In this document: positions 17,293 to 25,756 of the stretch, in pieces | Layout: each line of letters opens with the position of its first letter | Numbering within the stretch: position 1 is the stretch's first letter | Position numbers and translations under genes: made by a program | Notes under the pieces: model-generated | Seen by the model: the letters and a program-made list of their open reading frames with translations, nothing else | Database searches by the model: none | What the model was told of the DNA's origin: nothing | Source of the DNA: Pseudomonadales bacterium | GTDB taxonomy: Bacteria; Pseudomonadota; Gammaproteobacteria; Pseudomonadales; Azotimanducaceae | NCBI GenBank assembly: GCA_017642855.1 | Contig: JAEPOO010000001.1 | Span: forward strand, 715,072-779,071 | Reading direction: 5' to 3' | Length of the DNA: 64,000 nt

Positions 17293-18105
17293 ATGGAATC
17301 ATTGCTGGAGTGGATCGGCGCAAACGAGGAGGTAAGGGTGGTTTTTCTCTGCGGGAGCCTGGCTTTCGCCATCGCGCTCGAATCTCTCATGCCGATGTTT
17401 CAGTTTGGCTATCAGAAGATGCGGCACATCGGCATCAACATGGTATTTCTGACGACGTCAGCGATGGTCACGGGCCTGCTTGCATTTATCGCATTCGGTC
17501 TGCTCCAGATTGATGGCTTTGCGTATGGCGTTTTCGGATTTCTAGGGTTGCCGCTTTGGCTGGAGGTGATCCTTTCGCTGATGCTGCTGGATTTCTTTGC
17601 ACAGTATTTCATCCATGTCTGTCTGCATAAGTACAAATGGCTCTGGAAACTTCATCTAGTGCATCACAGCGATACAACGGTCGATGCCAGCACCGGAACC
17701 CGCCATCACCCAGGTGACATTGCGATCCGTGAGCTTCTGACTCTGACGCTGGTATTGGTGTTCGGCATTCGTCCTGAGGTATACATCCTCTATAGAATCA
17801 TCACGCCATTTTTTGCGTATTTCACGCACGCCAACATCAGTCTGCCGCCCAAAGTGGATCGAGCCCTGTCGTGGGTGATCGTTACGCCGCATATGCATAA
17901 GTTCCACCATCACTTCGAGAGACCGTGGACGGATACCAATTTCGGAAACATCCTGTCTTTGTGGGACAGACTCGCTGGTACGTTTGTTTACGATGATCCC
18001 GGCAAAATTCAGTACGGTGTGGATACTGTGGATGCCGAACAGGATTTGAGCCTTAAGTACCAGTATGCGTTGCCCTGGAACCCAAGCGTCAAGACGGATT
18101 ATTAA
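17293..18105 (+). CDS. Sterol desaturase/fatty acid hydroxylase family membrane protein
   Basis: Integral membrane di-iron enzyme of 270 aa. Histidine clusters are seen in 'HVCLHKYKWLWKLHLVHHS', 'GTRHHPGD' and 'HMHKFHHHFE', the order expected for this superfamily. Four hydrophobic segments lie in the first ~130 residues. The family hydroxylates or desaturates lipids, sterols or carotenoids in the membrane. It starts 5 nt after the crotonase stop and is the last gene of this operon. A terminator lies about 130 bp downstream. Confidence 0.92.
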   Translation: MESLLEWIGANEEVRVVFLCGSLAFAIALESLMPMFQFGYQKMRHIGINMVFLTTSAMVTGLLAFIAFGLLQIDGFAYGVFGFLGLPLWLEVILSLMLLDFFAQYFIHVCLHKYKWLWKLHLVHHSDTTVDASTGTRHHPGDIAIRELLTLTLVLVFGIRPEVYILYRIITPFFAYFTHANISLPPKVDRALSWVIVTPHMHKFHHHFERPWTDTNFGNILSLWDRLAGTFVYDDPGKIQYGVDTVDAEQDLSLKYQYALPWNPSVKTDY

Positions 18106-18237
18106 TCATGAGGCAGGGTGTGCGAGCAGTGGCAAGTACTATGGTGTGCCGGCTGCCGCGTTTACGGTGGTATGAAGCATGATGGTGGTCGTACCGGATG
18201 ATAAAGGCGGGATAAACGCCTGATCGAGTTGAGAAGG

Positions 18238-18267
18238 TTCGAGGGGCGGACCCCTCGAATCTTTTTT
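18238..18267 (+). terminator. Rho-independent terminator
   Basis: A perfect 9-bp stem (TTCGAGGGG / CCCCTCGAA) with a 4-nt loop is followed by TC and six T residues. It ends the plus-strand operon of the acyl-CoA dehydrogenase, crotonase and hydroxylase. On the opposite strand there is no T-run, so it is one-directional. Confidence 0.9.
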
Positions 18268-18287
18268 AGCGCCGTCGTTCGTCCAGC

Positions 18288-18794
18288 TTAGGAGGCTTCA
18301 GGCAGAATGACCGCGTCGATGACGTGGATGACGCCGTTGCTGGCTTTCACGTCTGTAATGACAACCTGGGCTTCGTCAATGAAGACCTTGCCGTCTTTTA
18401 CCGCAATGTCGACTTCCTGTCCCTGCACCGTGTTTGCGGACTCAAGCGTTACGACATCAGTGGCCAGTACTTTGCCTGGTACCACGTGATAGGTCAGCAC
18501 CTCTGTCAGTGCAGCCTTGTCAGCGAGGAGGCTTTCCAACGTTTCTGCAGGCACTTTCGCAAAAGCTTCGTCGGTTGGTGCAAATACCGTGAAGGGACCA
18601 TCGCCTTTGAGAGTATCAACCAGGCCAGCCGCTTTGACGGCTGTGACGAGGGTTGTGAAATTACCATTGGCCACGGCCACGTCGACAATGTCATCAGCCA
18701 TTTCAGTTTTCTTTGCATAGTAGCCACCGCCAGCGTGAGCTGAGAAGGCGACGACGGTCATCGCGACTGCGGCAATCTTGGTTAGGGTCTTCAT
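18288..18794 (-). CDS. Exported fasciclin (FAS1)-domain protein
   Basis: Protein of 168 aa with a signal peptide (cleavage likely after 'AFSAHA') and one FAS1 domain. '[24 protein letters not shown]', '[13 protein letters not shown]', 'LTYHVVPGK' and the terminal '[13 protein letters not shown]' are classical FAS1 segments. FAS1 proteins act in adhesion or surface binding. ATG 18794 follows AGGAGAAAC; the frame extends further upstream but lacks a site and a signal sequence. It is monocistronic. Confidence 0.93.
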   Translation of the reverse strand: MKTLTKIAAVAMTVVAFSAHAGGGYYAKKTEMADDIVDVAVANGNFTTLVTAVKAAGLVDTLKGDGPFTVFAPTDEAFAKVPAETLESLLADKAALTEVLTYHVVPGKVLATDVVTLESANTVQGQEVDIAVKDGKVFIDEAQVVITDVKASNGVIHVIDAVILPEAS

Positions 18795-18946
18795 GTGTTT
18801 CTCCTGCGTATTGGGATCAGAGTAGTGGTTAACCCCCGAATCTGTGTCAGGGATCAAACGTGCTACGCGAGGGAAATGAACGAAGATCAGGTAACCGAAA
18901 TCCGGTCAGGATCTGTCCTGGACTTTGCTTTTACGCTTTAAGCCCT

Positions 18947-19579
18947 TCACCATTTGAGGACTGCTTGGGCGGCAGGTCTCTCTCTGTAACGTTTATCCCA
19001 GGCCTTCAGTAGCGGGCGGTCTCCCATCACATCGACCTCGACAAATCGCATGAACTGCAGCGATGCCTGCATGGTGCAATCTGCGATAGATGCCAGACTT
19101 CCCGTGAATAGTGGGCGGTCATCGGACAAAAGATTTTCGACGTAATCGAGCGGTTTCTGCATCGCTTCAAGCAGCTGAGCAGCACGTTCCGGATCTTTCG
19201 GATAACCCAGCGGCGAGTTAACGGCGTGACCGTAACCACCCATGGGGCCTGCCAGTCTTAGGTCGATGATGCGTTCCAGATCTCTGGCGTGTGCGTTTTC
19301 TTCTGCGCTGCCAGAGAGCAGGGCATTCTCAGGAAATCTCTCTTCGAGGTATTGAATGATCGCAAGCGACTCTTTCAGGAAGCTTCCATCATCCAGTTCC
19401 AGGGCGGGTACCGTGCCGAATGGATTTCTGGCCAGGTGGTCCGGTTCGCGATGTTGACCCTTTACCGTGTTAACCGTGATCTGCTCGATTCCCATGTCTG
19501 TTCCGAGCTCGGTTCGCTCCGCGATGTACAGCATGACTTTGGTTGGGTTTGGCGCGAGTGCTACTTTAAAGAGTTTCAT
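18947..19579 (-). CDS. Glutathione S-transferase family protein
   Basis: GST of 210 aa: an N-terminal thioredoxin-like domain ('KLFKVALAPNPTKVMLYIAE', cis-Pro at 'GTVPALEL', gamma-Glu binding 'FLKESLAIIQYLEE') and a C-terminal helical domain ('IADCTMQASLQFMRF'). It probably conjugates glutathione to electrophiles. Its start overlaps the stop of the LLM oxidoreductase by 4 nt (ATGA), so the two are translated together. Confidence 0.92.
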   Translation of the reverse strand: MKLFKVALAPNPTKVMLYIAERTELGTDMGIEQITVNTVKGQHREPDHLARNPFGTVPALELDDGSFLKESLAIIQYLEERFPENALLSGSAEENAHARDLERIIDLRLAGPMGGYGHAVNSPLGYPKDPERAAQLLEAMQKPLDYVENLLSDDRPLFTGSLASIADCTMQASLQFMRFVEVDVMGDRPLLKAWDKRYRERPAAQAVLKW

Positions 19580-20616
19580 GAGATGTCCTTGATGATATCG
19601 ACGATTTTTTCCAGTAGCTCGAATCTTGCTGGGCCCAGTGGACCTGCACCATCCAAACCAAGTTTGAGCGTATCAACACCTGCATCCCGATAAAGTTTGA
19701 AACGATCTCTGACCATGTCTTCTGTGCCCAGTGCCTGAAACTCGGTCACCATGGCATCGGGGACCCGAGCCGCCGCTTCGTCTCTTTTGCCTTCCAGCCA
19801 AAGCGATTGAATGGCTCGAGCATCGTCCTCGTAGCCGGCTCTTTTGAACGCATCGTTGTAAAAGTTGGTATCGGCAGAACCCATGCCGCCCATGTTGAAG
19901 GCAACCGCGGGTTTTCGAGCATTAATCATGGCTGTGACATCTTCGCCGATCTCCACACGCACAGAGACGCAGCGGTTCACATCAGACAATGGTCGACCTG
20001 CTTTCTCGGCACCTGCTTTTAGGAAATCCATATGGGCTTCTGGATGATCCGGAGAAAACGAAGTACCAAGCCAGCCGTTGGCAGCTTCGCCTGTGTATTT
20101 CAGTGCATTGGGTCCGAGTGTCGCGAGATAAATTGGAACGTCTGTAGGCTCGTGGGCGATCTTCAGTGACTTTCCTTCGCTGTCCGGCAACGGCAATTTG
20201 AAGTGCTGACCCCGGTAGTCCACCTTTTCACCGCGAAAGATCATGCGGCAGATTTCAACGGTTTCTCTAAGGCGCGTGAGCGCGGGATTGTATTTAACGC
20301 CGTGAAGCCCCTCCACAACCTGTGGGCCACTTGCCCCCAGCCCGAGAATGAATCGACCGTTGGTCATGTCATGCAACGTCAGCGCGGTCATCGCCGCCAT
20401 GGCGGGTGTTCTTGCGGTCACCTGCATAATGCCTGTGGCAAGTTTGATCGATGAGGTCTTGTCTGCAAGAAAGGCAAGCGGGGTGGCGGCGTCGCTCCAC
20501 CAGGCTTCGGCGGAAAACGCCAAATCGACGCCCAGTCGCTCGGCATGCTGGGCCCAATCAGTCATTAGCTGCAGCTTGTCGTGTTGGACCCTGGGCAGCT
20601 CAATCGCAAGTTGCAT
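19576..20616 (-). CDS. LLM-class flavin-dependent oxidoreductase (F420-type fold)
   Basis: Bacterial-luciferase-like TIM-barrel oxidoreductase of 346 aa. 'LATGIMQVTARTPAMAAMTALTLHD', 'GRFILGLGASGPQVVEG' and 'PIYLATLGPNALKYTGE' are the recognisable segments. Members use FMN or F420; this one resembles the F420-dependent subgroup, but cofactor use cannot be read here. It sits between a crotonase (upstream, 17 nt) and a GST in a minus-strand operon. Confidence 0.92.
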   Translation of the reverse strand: MQLAIELPRVQHDKLQLMTDWAQHAERLGVDLAFSAEAWWSDAATPLAFLADKTSSIKLATGIMQVTARTPAMAAMTALTLHDMTNGRFILGLGASGPQVVEGLHGVKYNPALTRLRETVEICRMIFRGEKVDYRGQHFKLPLPDSEGKSLKIAHEPTDVPIYLATLGPNALKYTGEAANGWLGTSFSPDHPEAHMDFLKAGAEKAGRPLSDVNRCVSVRVEIGEDVTAMINARKPAVAFNMGGMGSADTNFYNDAFKRAGYEDDARAIQSLWLEGKRDEAAARVPDAMVTEFQALGTEDMVRDRFKLYRDAGVDTLKLGLDGAGPLGPARFELLEKIVDIIKDIS

Positions 20617-20632
20617 CAGTAATTGTCCTCGT

Positions 20633-21436
20633 CTATCGGCCCTTAAACTCAGGCGGGCGTCTTTCGGTGAACGCGTTGACCGCTTCCTTAAAGTCAGAAG
20701 ACTTCATGAGGTTCAGCACAGACATCAGTACGTGATGAGAGTGGCTTTCAAAGTCCTGGGTAAGTCCGTGACGGAACAGGCGTTTCATATCGGTAATGGC
20801 GAGGGGGGCATTGTTTGAAATCTTTTCTGCCCAGTCCATTGCAACGTTGGTCAGTTCAGCTGCCGGTATAACTTTGTTGACCAGTCCGTATTCCAGGGCC
20901 TGTTCGGCGCTCATGTTGTCACCCAGCATGGATATCTCACAGGCTTTTGCCCAGCCGATCAATCTTGGTAGATACCAGGTGCCACCGCTTTCTGGCACCA
21001 CACCCACTTTCGCGAAGCCAGGCATCAGCTTGGCGTTGTCAGCGATGAGTCGCATGTCACATCCGAGTACAAGGTCCATGCCGTAACCGGCAGTGGCGCC
21101 ATTGATGACCCCGATGACCGGCTTGTCCATGCGATTCAAGGTGACGGTACAAATCTCACGGGTTGAATAGTGTCTGGCTCCGGCATCAGCCTTCGAAAGA
21201 TTGCCGCCAATACCTTCACCAGCGGCAGCTTGTTTCAGGTCCAGACCGGCGCAGAAAGCACGACCTTCGCCTGACAAGAGTACGACCCTGGTTTCGGGGT
21301 CATCGTCAGCTGATTTGAGTTCGTCGTTCAGCTGGTCCAGCATCGTTGGTGTGATGGCGTTCATCGCTTCCGGGCGGTTCAGTCTGATCCATCTGATGTG
21401 GCCAACCTGATCGATGATGACCTCGTTTTCGCTCAT
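20633..21436 (-). CDS. Enoyl-CoA hydratase/isomerase family protein (isomerase-like)
   Basis: Crotonase of 267 aa. Oxyanion-hole segments are 'RAFCAGLDL' and 'NGATAGYGMDLVL'. The first hydratase Glu is replaced ('PGFAKVGVVPESGGTW'), while a Glu is kept in 'AKACEISML'. This pattern is that of PaaG/delta3-delta2-enoyl-CoA isomerase relatives. The C-terminus 'ERRPPEFKGR' is typical. It is first in the operon with the LLM enzyme and GST. Confidence 0.92.
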   Translation of the reverse strand: MSENEVIIDQVGHIRWIRLNRPEAMNAITPTMLDQLNDELKSADDDPETRVVLLSGEGRAFCAGLDLKQAAAGEGIGGNLSKADAGARHYSTREICTVTLNRMDKPVIGVINGATAGYGMDLVLGCDMRLIADNAKLMPGFAKVGVVPESGGTWYLPRLIGWAKACEISMLGDNMSAEQALEYGLVNKVIPAAELTNVAMDWAEKISNNAPLAITDMKRLFRHGLTQDFESHSHHVLMSVLNLMKSSDFKEAVNAFTERRPPEFKGR

Positions 21437-21486
21437 GGGATGTCCTGCTTTCGACTTAGTCTTATGATGAAACCAGCATACAGCGT

Positions 21487-21945
21487 CTACTGATCGATTG
21501 GCAGTGCATGAGAAGACTTCACCGCCTCGAGGCTGAACGAAGATTCCACATGCTGTACACCGGGATAATTCAGGATCTCCTGCATACAGAGTTCAGAGAA
21601 GTGATCTATATCTCTTGCAACCACCTTCATGAGAAAGTCGAAGCTGCCGCTCATGGCATGGCATTCAATGATGTGTGGCTCGCCTTCGACGCGCTGATAG
21701 AAGTCGTTCCGACCTCGGTCCGGTTGCTTGTCCATGCGCACGCTGACGTAGGCGGTGACCTGAAGTCCCAGTTTGCGTTGGTCCAGGAGAGCAACGTAGC
21801 GACGGATCAAGCCGGATTTTTCCAGCTGTTTGACGCGCCTGAAAGTGGGCGACTCTGACAGGCCAATGGCTTCAGCCAGTTGAACATTGGGCAATCTGCC
21901 ATCCTGCTGAAGGGTATGCAGCAGGGTTGCTTCGACTTTATCCAT
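21487..21945 (-). CDS. Lrp/AsnC family transcriptional regulator
   Basis: Regulator of 152 aa with an N-terminal winged helix-turn-helix ('LQQDGRLPNVQLAEAIGLSESPTFRRVKQLEKSGLI') and a C-terminal RAM ligand-binding domain ('MSGSFDFLMKVVARDIDHF'). It is divergent from hppD over 137 bp, the common arrangement in which an Lrp-type protein responds to an aromatic amino acid and controls tyrosine catabolism. The ligand is inferred. Confidence 0.93.
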   Translation of the reverse strand: MDKVEATLLHTLQQDGRLPNVQLAEAIGLSESPTFRRVKQLEKSGLIRRYVALLDQRKLGLQVTAYVSVRMDKQPDRGRNDFYQRVEGEPHIIECHAMSGSFDFLMKVVARDIDHFSELCMQEILNYPGVQHVESSFSLEAVKSSHALPIDQ

Positions 21946-22082
21946 TGGAAGAAACCTCTAATCACTCGCCACTATTCGGTGATTTTAACCCAATATGTCG
22001 GAAAATAGGGCGATTTAGAACAAATTTTGCGGAACAACTGTCTTAAGATGCGGGAATCTTCCAATTTCTTGAGGTGCCAGTC

Positions 22083-23165
22083 ATGGATAATCCTATGGGA
22101 CTGAATGGTTTTGAGTTTGTTGAGTTTTCAGCCCAGAAGCCGGGCCAGTTGGAATCGGTTTTTGCGCTACTGGGTTTCACGCGGGTCGCAGAACATCGGT
22201 CAAAGGCCGTGCATCTGTGGCGTCAGGGGGACGTGAACTTCATTGTCAACTACGAGCCTCGCAGTGTCGCCTACTATCACGCTGAGGAACATGGTCCCTG
22301 TGCCTGTGGATTGGCCTTTCGAGTTGAGGACGCTCATAAGGCTTACCAGCGTGCTCTGGATCTTGGTGCTCAGCCTATCGAGATTGACACCGGACCCATG
22401 GAATTAAGGCTACCGGCGATTCGGGGTATTGGTGGCGCACCCCTGTATCTGATTGATCGTTATGAGCGTGGCAGCAGTATCTACGACATCGACTTTAATT
22501 TTCTTCCGGGCGTTGATCCCTATCCTGAAGGGTTAGGACTTCAGGTCATCGATCATCTGACTCACAACGTGTACCGCGGTCGAATGGATTACTGGGCGGG
22601 GTTTTATGAGAAGTACTTTAACTTCCGCGAGATCCGTCACTTTGATATTCAGGGAGAACAAACCGGTCTGGCCTCACGGGCGATGACCGCGCCGGATAAT
22701 AAAATTCGAATTCCTCTCAACGAAGAAGCGCGGGGTAGCAGTGAAGGGCAGATAGAAGAATATCTCCTGCAGTACAACGGCGAAGGTATCCAGCACATTG
22801 CTTTTGCAACGGATAATCTGCCAGAAGTTCTGGATAAGCTCTCGAGCTCGGGTTTGGCGTTTATGCCTCCACCGCCTGATACCTATTACGAGATGCTCGA
22901 AGAGCGTCTTCCAGGTCATGGAGAACACATTGATCAGTTGAAGCGTCACGGTATTCTGCTGGACGGTACGACGGAAGACGGCTCGCCAAAACTTCTGCTC
23001 CAGATTTTCTCTGAAACCATGGTTGGACCTATTTTCTTTGAGTTCATCGAGCGAAAGGGAGACGAAGGGTTTGGAGAAGGCAATTTCCAGGCGTTGTTTG
23101 AGTCTATGGAACGCGAACAGCGACAGCGTTTAGGCACGGAGGATGCCCTGGAGGGTGCAGCATGA
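22083..23165 (+). CDS. hppD: 4-hydroxyphenylpyruvate dioxygenase
   Basis: Non-haem Fe(II) dioxygenase of 360 aa that converts 4-hydroxyphenylpyruvate to homogentisate in tyrosine catabolism. Iron ligands are recognisable as His in 'VIDHLTHNV', His in '[10 protein letters not shown]' and Glu in '[18 protein letters not shown]', the last a strong HPPD signature. ATG 22083 follows TTGAGGTG; a GTG at 22074 lies within that site. Its stop overlaps the next gene by 4 nt. Homogentisate dioxygenase and fumarylacetoacetase are not in this window. Confidence 0.96.
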   Translation: MDNPMGLNGFEFVEFSAQKPGQLESVFALLGFTRVAEHRSKAVHLWRQGDVNFIVNYEPRSVAYYHAEEHGPCACGLAFRVEDAHKAYQRALDLGAQPIEIDTGPMELRLPAIRGIGGAPLYLIDRYERGSSIYDIDFNFLPGVDPYPEGLGLQVIDHLTHNVYRGRMDYWAGFYEKYFNFREIRHFDIQGEQTGLASRAMTAPDNKIRIPLNEEARGSSEGQIEEYLLQYNGEGIQHIAFATDNLPEVLDKLSSSGLAFMPPPPDTYYEMLEERLPGHGEHIDQLKRHGILLDGTTEDGSPKLLLQIFSETMVGPIFFEFIERKGDEGFGEGNFQALFESMEREQRQRLGTEDALEGAA

Positions 23166-23686
23166 GTCTGAAACAGATTCATCACGTCGCATACCGGTGC
23201 GAGGACACAAAGGAGACTGTGAACTTTTACCGGGACCTGTTGGGCATGGAATTCCAGCTTGCCATCGCCGAAGACACGGTGCCTTCTACCGGTGAGCCAG
23301 ACCCTTACATGCATGTCTTCCTGGATGCCGGTAACGGTAATGTCCTGGCGTTTTTTGAGTTGCCGAACTCCCCTGAGATGGGCCGGGATGACCGAACACC
23401 GGCCTGGGTCCAGCATATTGCCTTTGAAGTGGGCAGTTTCGACGAGTTGATGGCTTATAAAGAGAAACTGGAAGTGGCTGGTCTTGAAGTGGTTGGCCCC
23501 ACCAATCACGGTATTTTTGATTCCATCTACTTCTTTGATCCGAACGGCCACCGTCTGGAGCTGGTCGCCAATAAAGGCACTGAGGCGCAGCTAAAGCAGC
23601 TGAAAGAAGTCGCCGATGACATGCTGGACGAGTGGACGATCACCAAGAAAGCGCCAAAGCATGCCGCCTGGTTGCACAATATATAA
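23162..23686 (+). CDS. VOC (glyoxalase/bleomycin resistance) family protein
   Basis: Vicinal-oxygen-chelate protein of 174 aa with two beta-alpha-beta-beta-beta modules. Possible metal ligands are His in 'IHHVAYRC', Glu in 'LAFFELP', His in 'VQHIAFEV' and Glu in 'HRLELVAN'. Overlap with hppD by ATGA indicates co-translation and a role near tyrosine breakdown. It may be a ring-cleavage dioxygenase or isomerase; the exact activity is not known to me. Confidence 0.9.
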   Translation: MSLKQIHHVAYRCEDTKETVNFYRDLLGMEFQLAIAEDTVPSTGEPDPYMHVFLDAGNGNVLAFFELPNSPEMGRDDRTPAWVQHIAFEVGSFDELMAYKEKLEVAGLEVVGPTNHGIFDSIYFFDPNGHRLELVANKGTEAQLKQLKEVADDMLDEWTITKKAPKHAAWLHNI

Positions 23687-23807
23687 GGCGGATAAGTCAT
23701 TAGTTGATGATGTGATAGGACGTTTCTCTTTGTCCTTTGGCTAGTGCCTTGTTTGTGCCGCTGGTATCCCTCGACTATAGTCAGAGCCTTTTTGTGAGGG
23801 GCAGCCT

Positions 23808-24671
23808 TTGAAACAGGTTTTTCGCGGAAGCGTTAACCGTTGGGAGTGTGATGAAAATGATCACCTCAACGTTCGGTTCTACGCCCACAAAATGTATCAG
23901 ACACTTCAGGCTGGTTTGGTTGAATCAGGTCTGGTTTCGGCTGACAAAGTTCACGTGACCCGCCGAATACGCAGTATGCATATGCGATACATTACGGAGG
24001 CGCGGATTGCCGCACCGCTAACTGGATTCTTTGGTGTGGTTCATAAATCGGAAAATGACTTGACGGCAGTCACCGAACTTCGACATACGTCAACCAACGC
24101 CCTGATGGCCAGCTATGTGTTTGAGCTTAGACTGCCAGTTGTTCCGGATGTTGAAACGATTCCTATGCCAGAAGGTGCAGGGAGTCGAGGTTTGCCAGCC
24201 GAGTGTTCGACCTTCGCATCTTTGAGCCTGCAGGAAGCCTTGGACAGCGGCTTTCGTATTTCAGGACAGGGTGTGGTTCAGGCGGAAGAGTGTGATCCTT
24301 CCGGGTATTTACTGTTCTATCAATATGTCGGTCGCGTGTCGGACGCTGTGCCAAACCTTTGGGCCGGTCTTGGTGAGGCATCAGAGCGAGGTGGCGGTAT
24401 GCTTGGTGGTGCGGTGCTTGAGTACCGAACAGACAAACCCGGCAGTCTGAAGCTGGATGATGTCTTTACCTTGGTTTCTGGTTTTACAGGTCTAGGTGAC
24501 AAGACGAAATACCTCGCACATCTGTTGTTCGAAAACACGTCGGGCGCCTGTATCGCTGCGAGTGAAGCTGTGGCTGTCAATATGGATCTTGTTGCCAGAA
24601 GAGCGATTTCGATGCCTGATAAAGATCGAGATATTCTTCAAGCCATGATCGTTGATCGACCGCGCAGATAA
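23808..24671 (+). CDS. Double hot-dog thioesterase-like protein
   Basis: Protein of 287 aa made of two hot-dog domains. The first begins 'VNRWECDENDHLNVRFYAHKM', very like the 4-hydroxybenzoyl-CoA thioesterase motif with its Asp; the second begins 'VVQAEECDPSGYLLFYQY'. It should hydrolyse an acyl-CoA. It starts with TTG 23808, 5 nt after GAGGGG; no ATG fits. The next gene starts 5 nt after its stop. It may be a separate unit from hppD because a 121-bp gap precedes it. Confidence 0.85.
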   Translation: MKQVFRGSVNRWECDENDHLNVRFYAHKMYQTLQAGLVESGLVSADKVHVTRRIRSMHMRYITEARIAAPLTGFFGVVHKSENDLTAVTELRHTSTNALMASYVFELRLPVVPDVETIPMPEGAGSRGLPAECSTFASLSLQEALDSGFRISGQGVVQAEECDPSGYLLFYQYVGRVSDAVPNLWAGLGEASERGGGMLGGAVLEYRTDKPGSLKLDDVFTLVSGFTGLGDKTKYLAHLLFENTSGACIAASEAVAVNMDLVARRAISMPDKDRDILQAMIVDRPRR

Positions 24672-24676
24672 ATATC

Positions 24677-25756
24677 ATGATTCTTTACGGCATATCGGTC
24701 TCTTACTACACCGGCAAACTCGAGGCGTATCTGAGGTACAAGGAAATGCCTTACCAAATGATGTCACCTTACTCGAAAGCGCGGGAAATTCTGCCGAATA
24801 CAGGTGCGATCCAGGTGCCGATGTTGCACCTGGATGATGATCGCTGGATGTCCGATACCACGCCAATCATCCAATATTTCGATCGTGAGCAGCCAGGTCC
24901 TTCCGTGTTCCCTGAAGATCCAATTGTGCGCTTCATCGCGCTGCTGATTGAAGACTATGGAGACGAGTGGCTTTGGCGTTCAGCCATGCACTACCGCTGG
25001 ACCTACGAACATGATCGGGCGCTGTTGTCTCGAATTCTTGTGGATGAATTAATGGGTTTTGTGAAGGCGCCGCGATTCCTCAAGCTGAGGCGGATCGCCA
25101 GCCGACAACGCACAAGCTTCGTCATCAAAGATGGTGTCACCGATGAAACACAGCCTCATGTTGAGCAGGGTTATTTCAACGCACTGACCAACATGACGGC
25201 CATGTTGCAGGATCGGCCATTTCTATTGGGCGAAACACCGAGCATTGCCGACTACGGCATGATGGGTCCGATGCTGCGCCACTTTGGTCAGGATCCGACG
25301 CCTGCAGAAATCATGAGAAACGAGGCGCCCATCGTCTACGAGTGGGTAGCGCGTCTCTGGAATACGGTTCAGGGGGAACATGCTGACTTTCTTGCGGTTG
25401 TTCCTGAAGAAGCGTCAGAGATGCTGAAAGAATTGACCGAAACACATCTTGTGCAGTTGAAACACAACGCGGATGCTTTCCATCGCGGTCAGAAGCATTT
25501 TGAGATGAAGGTGCAGGGTTGTCATTACAAGAAACTGCCGGTTTCCCGCTATCGTGTCTGGTGCCTGGAACAGCTGCGCCATCACTTCTCTGAACTGGAC
25601 GCAACGTCACAGTTAGCCGTCAAAGCACTTCTACCCTATGCAGATGCTGAGATACTCTGGCAACCTGAGCTGGCGGCCAACGCCAACTACGACCTTGAAG
25701 GACTGGCGCCATTTAACAAGGCAATCAACGTTTACGGAAAAGGAACACCTGAATGA
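24677..25756 (+). CDS. GST-like protein with long C-terminal extension
   Basis: Protein of 359 aa. Residues ~1-80 are a thioredoxin-like GST domain ('LYGISVSYYTGKLEAYLRYKE', 'QVPMLHLDDDRWMSDTTPI') and ~90-235 the helical domain ('FLLGETPSIADYGMMGPML'). A further ~120 residues follow ('KHFEMKVQGCHYKKLPVSRYR', then a helical tail), which is not usual in GSTs. It has an overlapping start with the sulfatase (ATGA). Glutathione conjugation is presumed; the extension is unexplained. Confidence 0.85.
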   Translation: MILYGISVSYYTGKLEAYLRYKEMPYQMMSPYSKAREILPNTGAIQVPMLHLDDDRWMSDTTPIIQYFDREQPGPSVFPEDPIVRFIALLIEDYGDEWLWRSAMHYRWTYEHDRALLSRILVDELMGFVKAPRFLKLRRIASRQRTSFVIKDGVTDETQPHVEQGYFNALTNMTAMLQDRPFLLGETPSIADYGMMGPMLRHFGQDPTPAEIMRNEAPIVYEWVARLWNTVQGEHADFLAVVPEEASEMLKELTETHLVQLKHNADAFHRGQKHFEMKVQGCHYKKLPVSRYRVWCLEQLRHHFSELDATSQLAVKALLPYADAEILWQPELAANANYDLEGLAPFNKAINVYGKGTPE

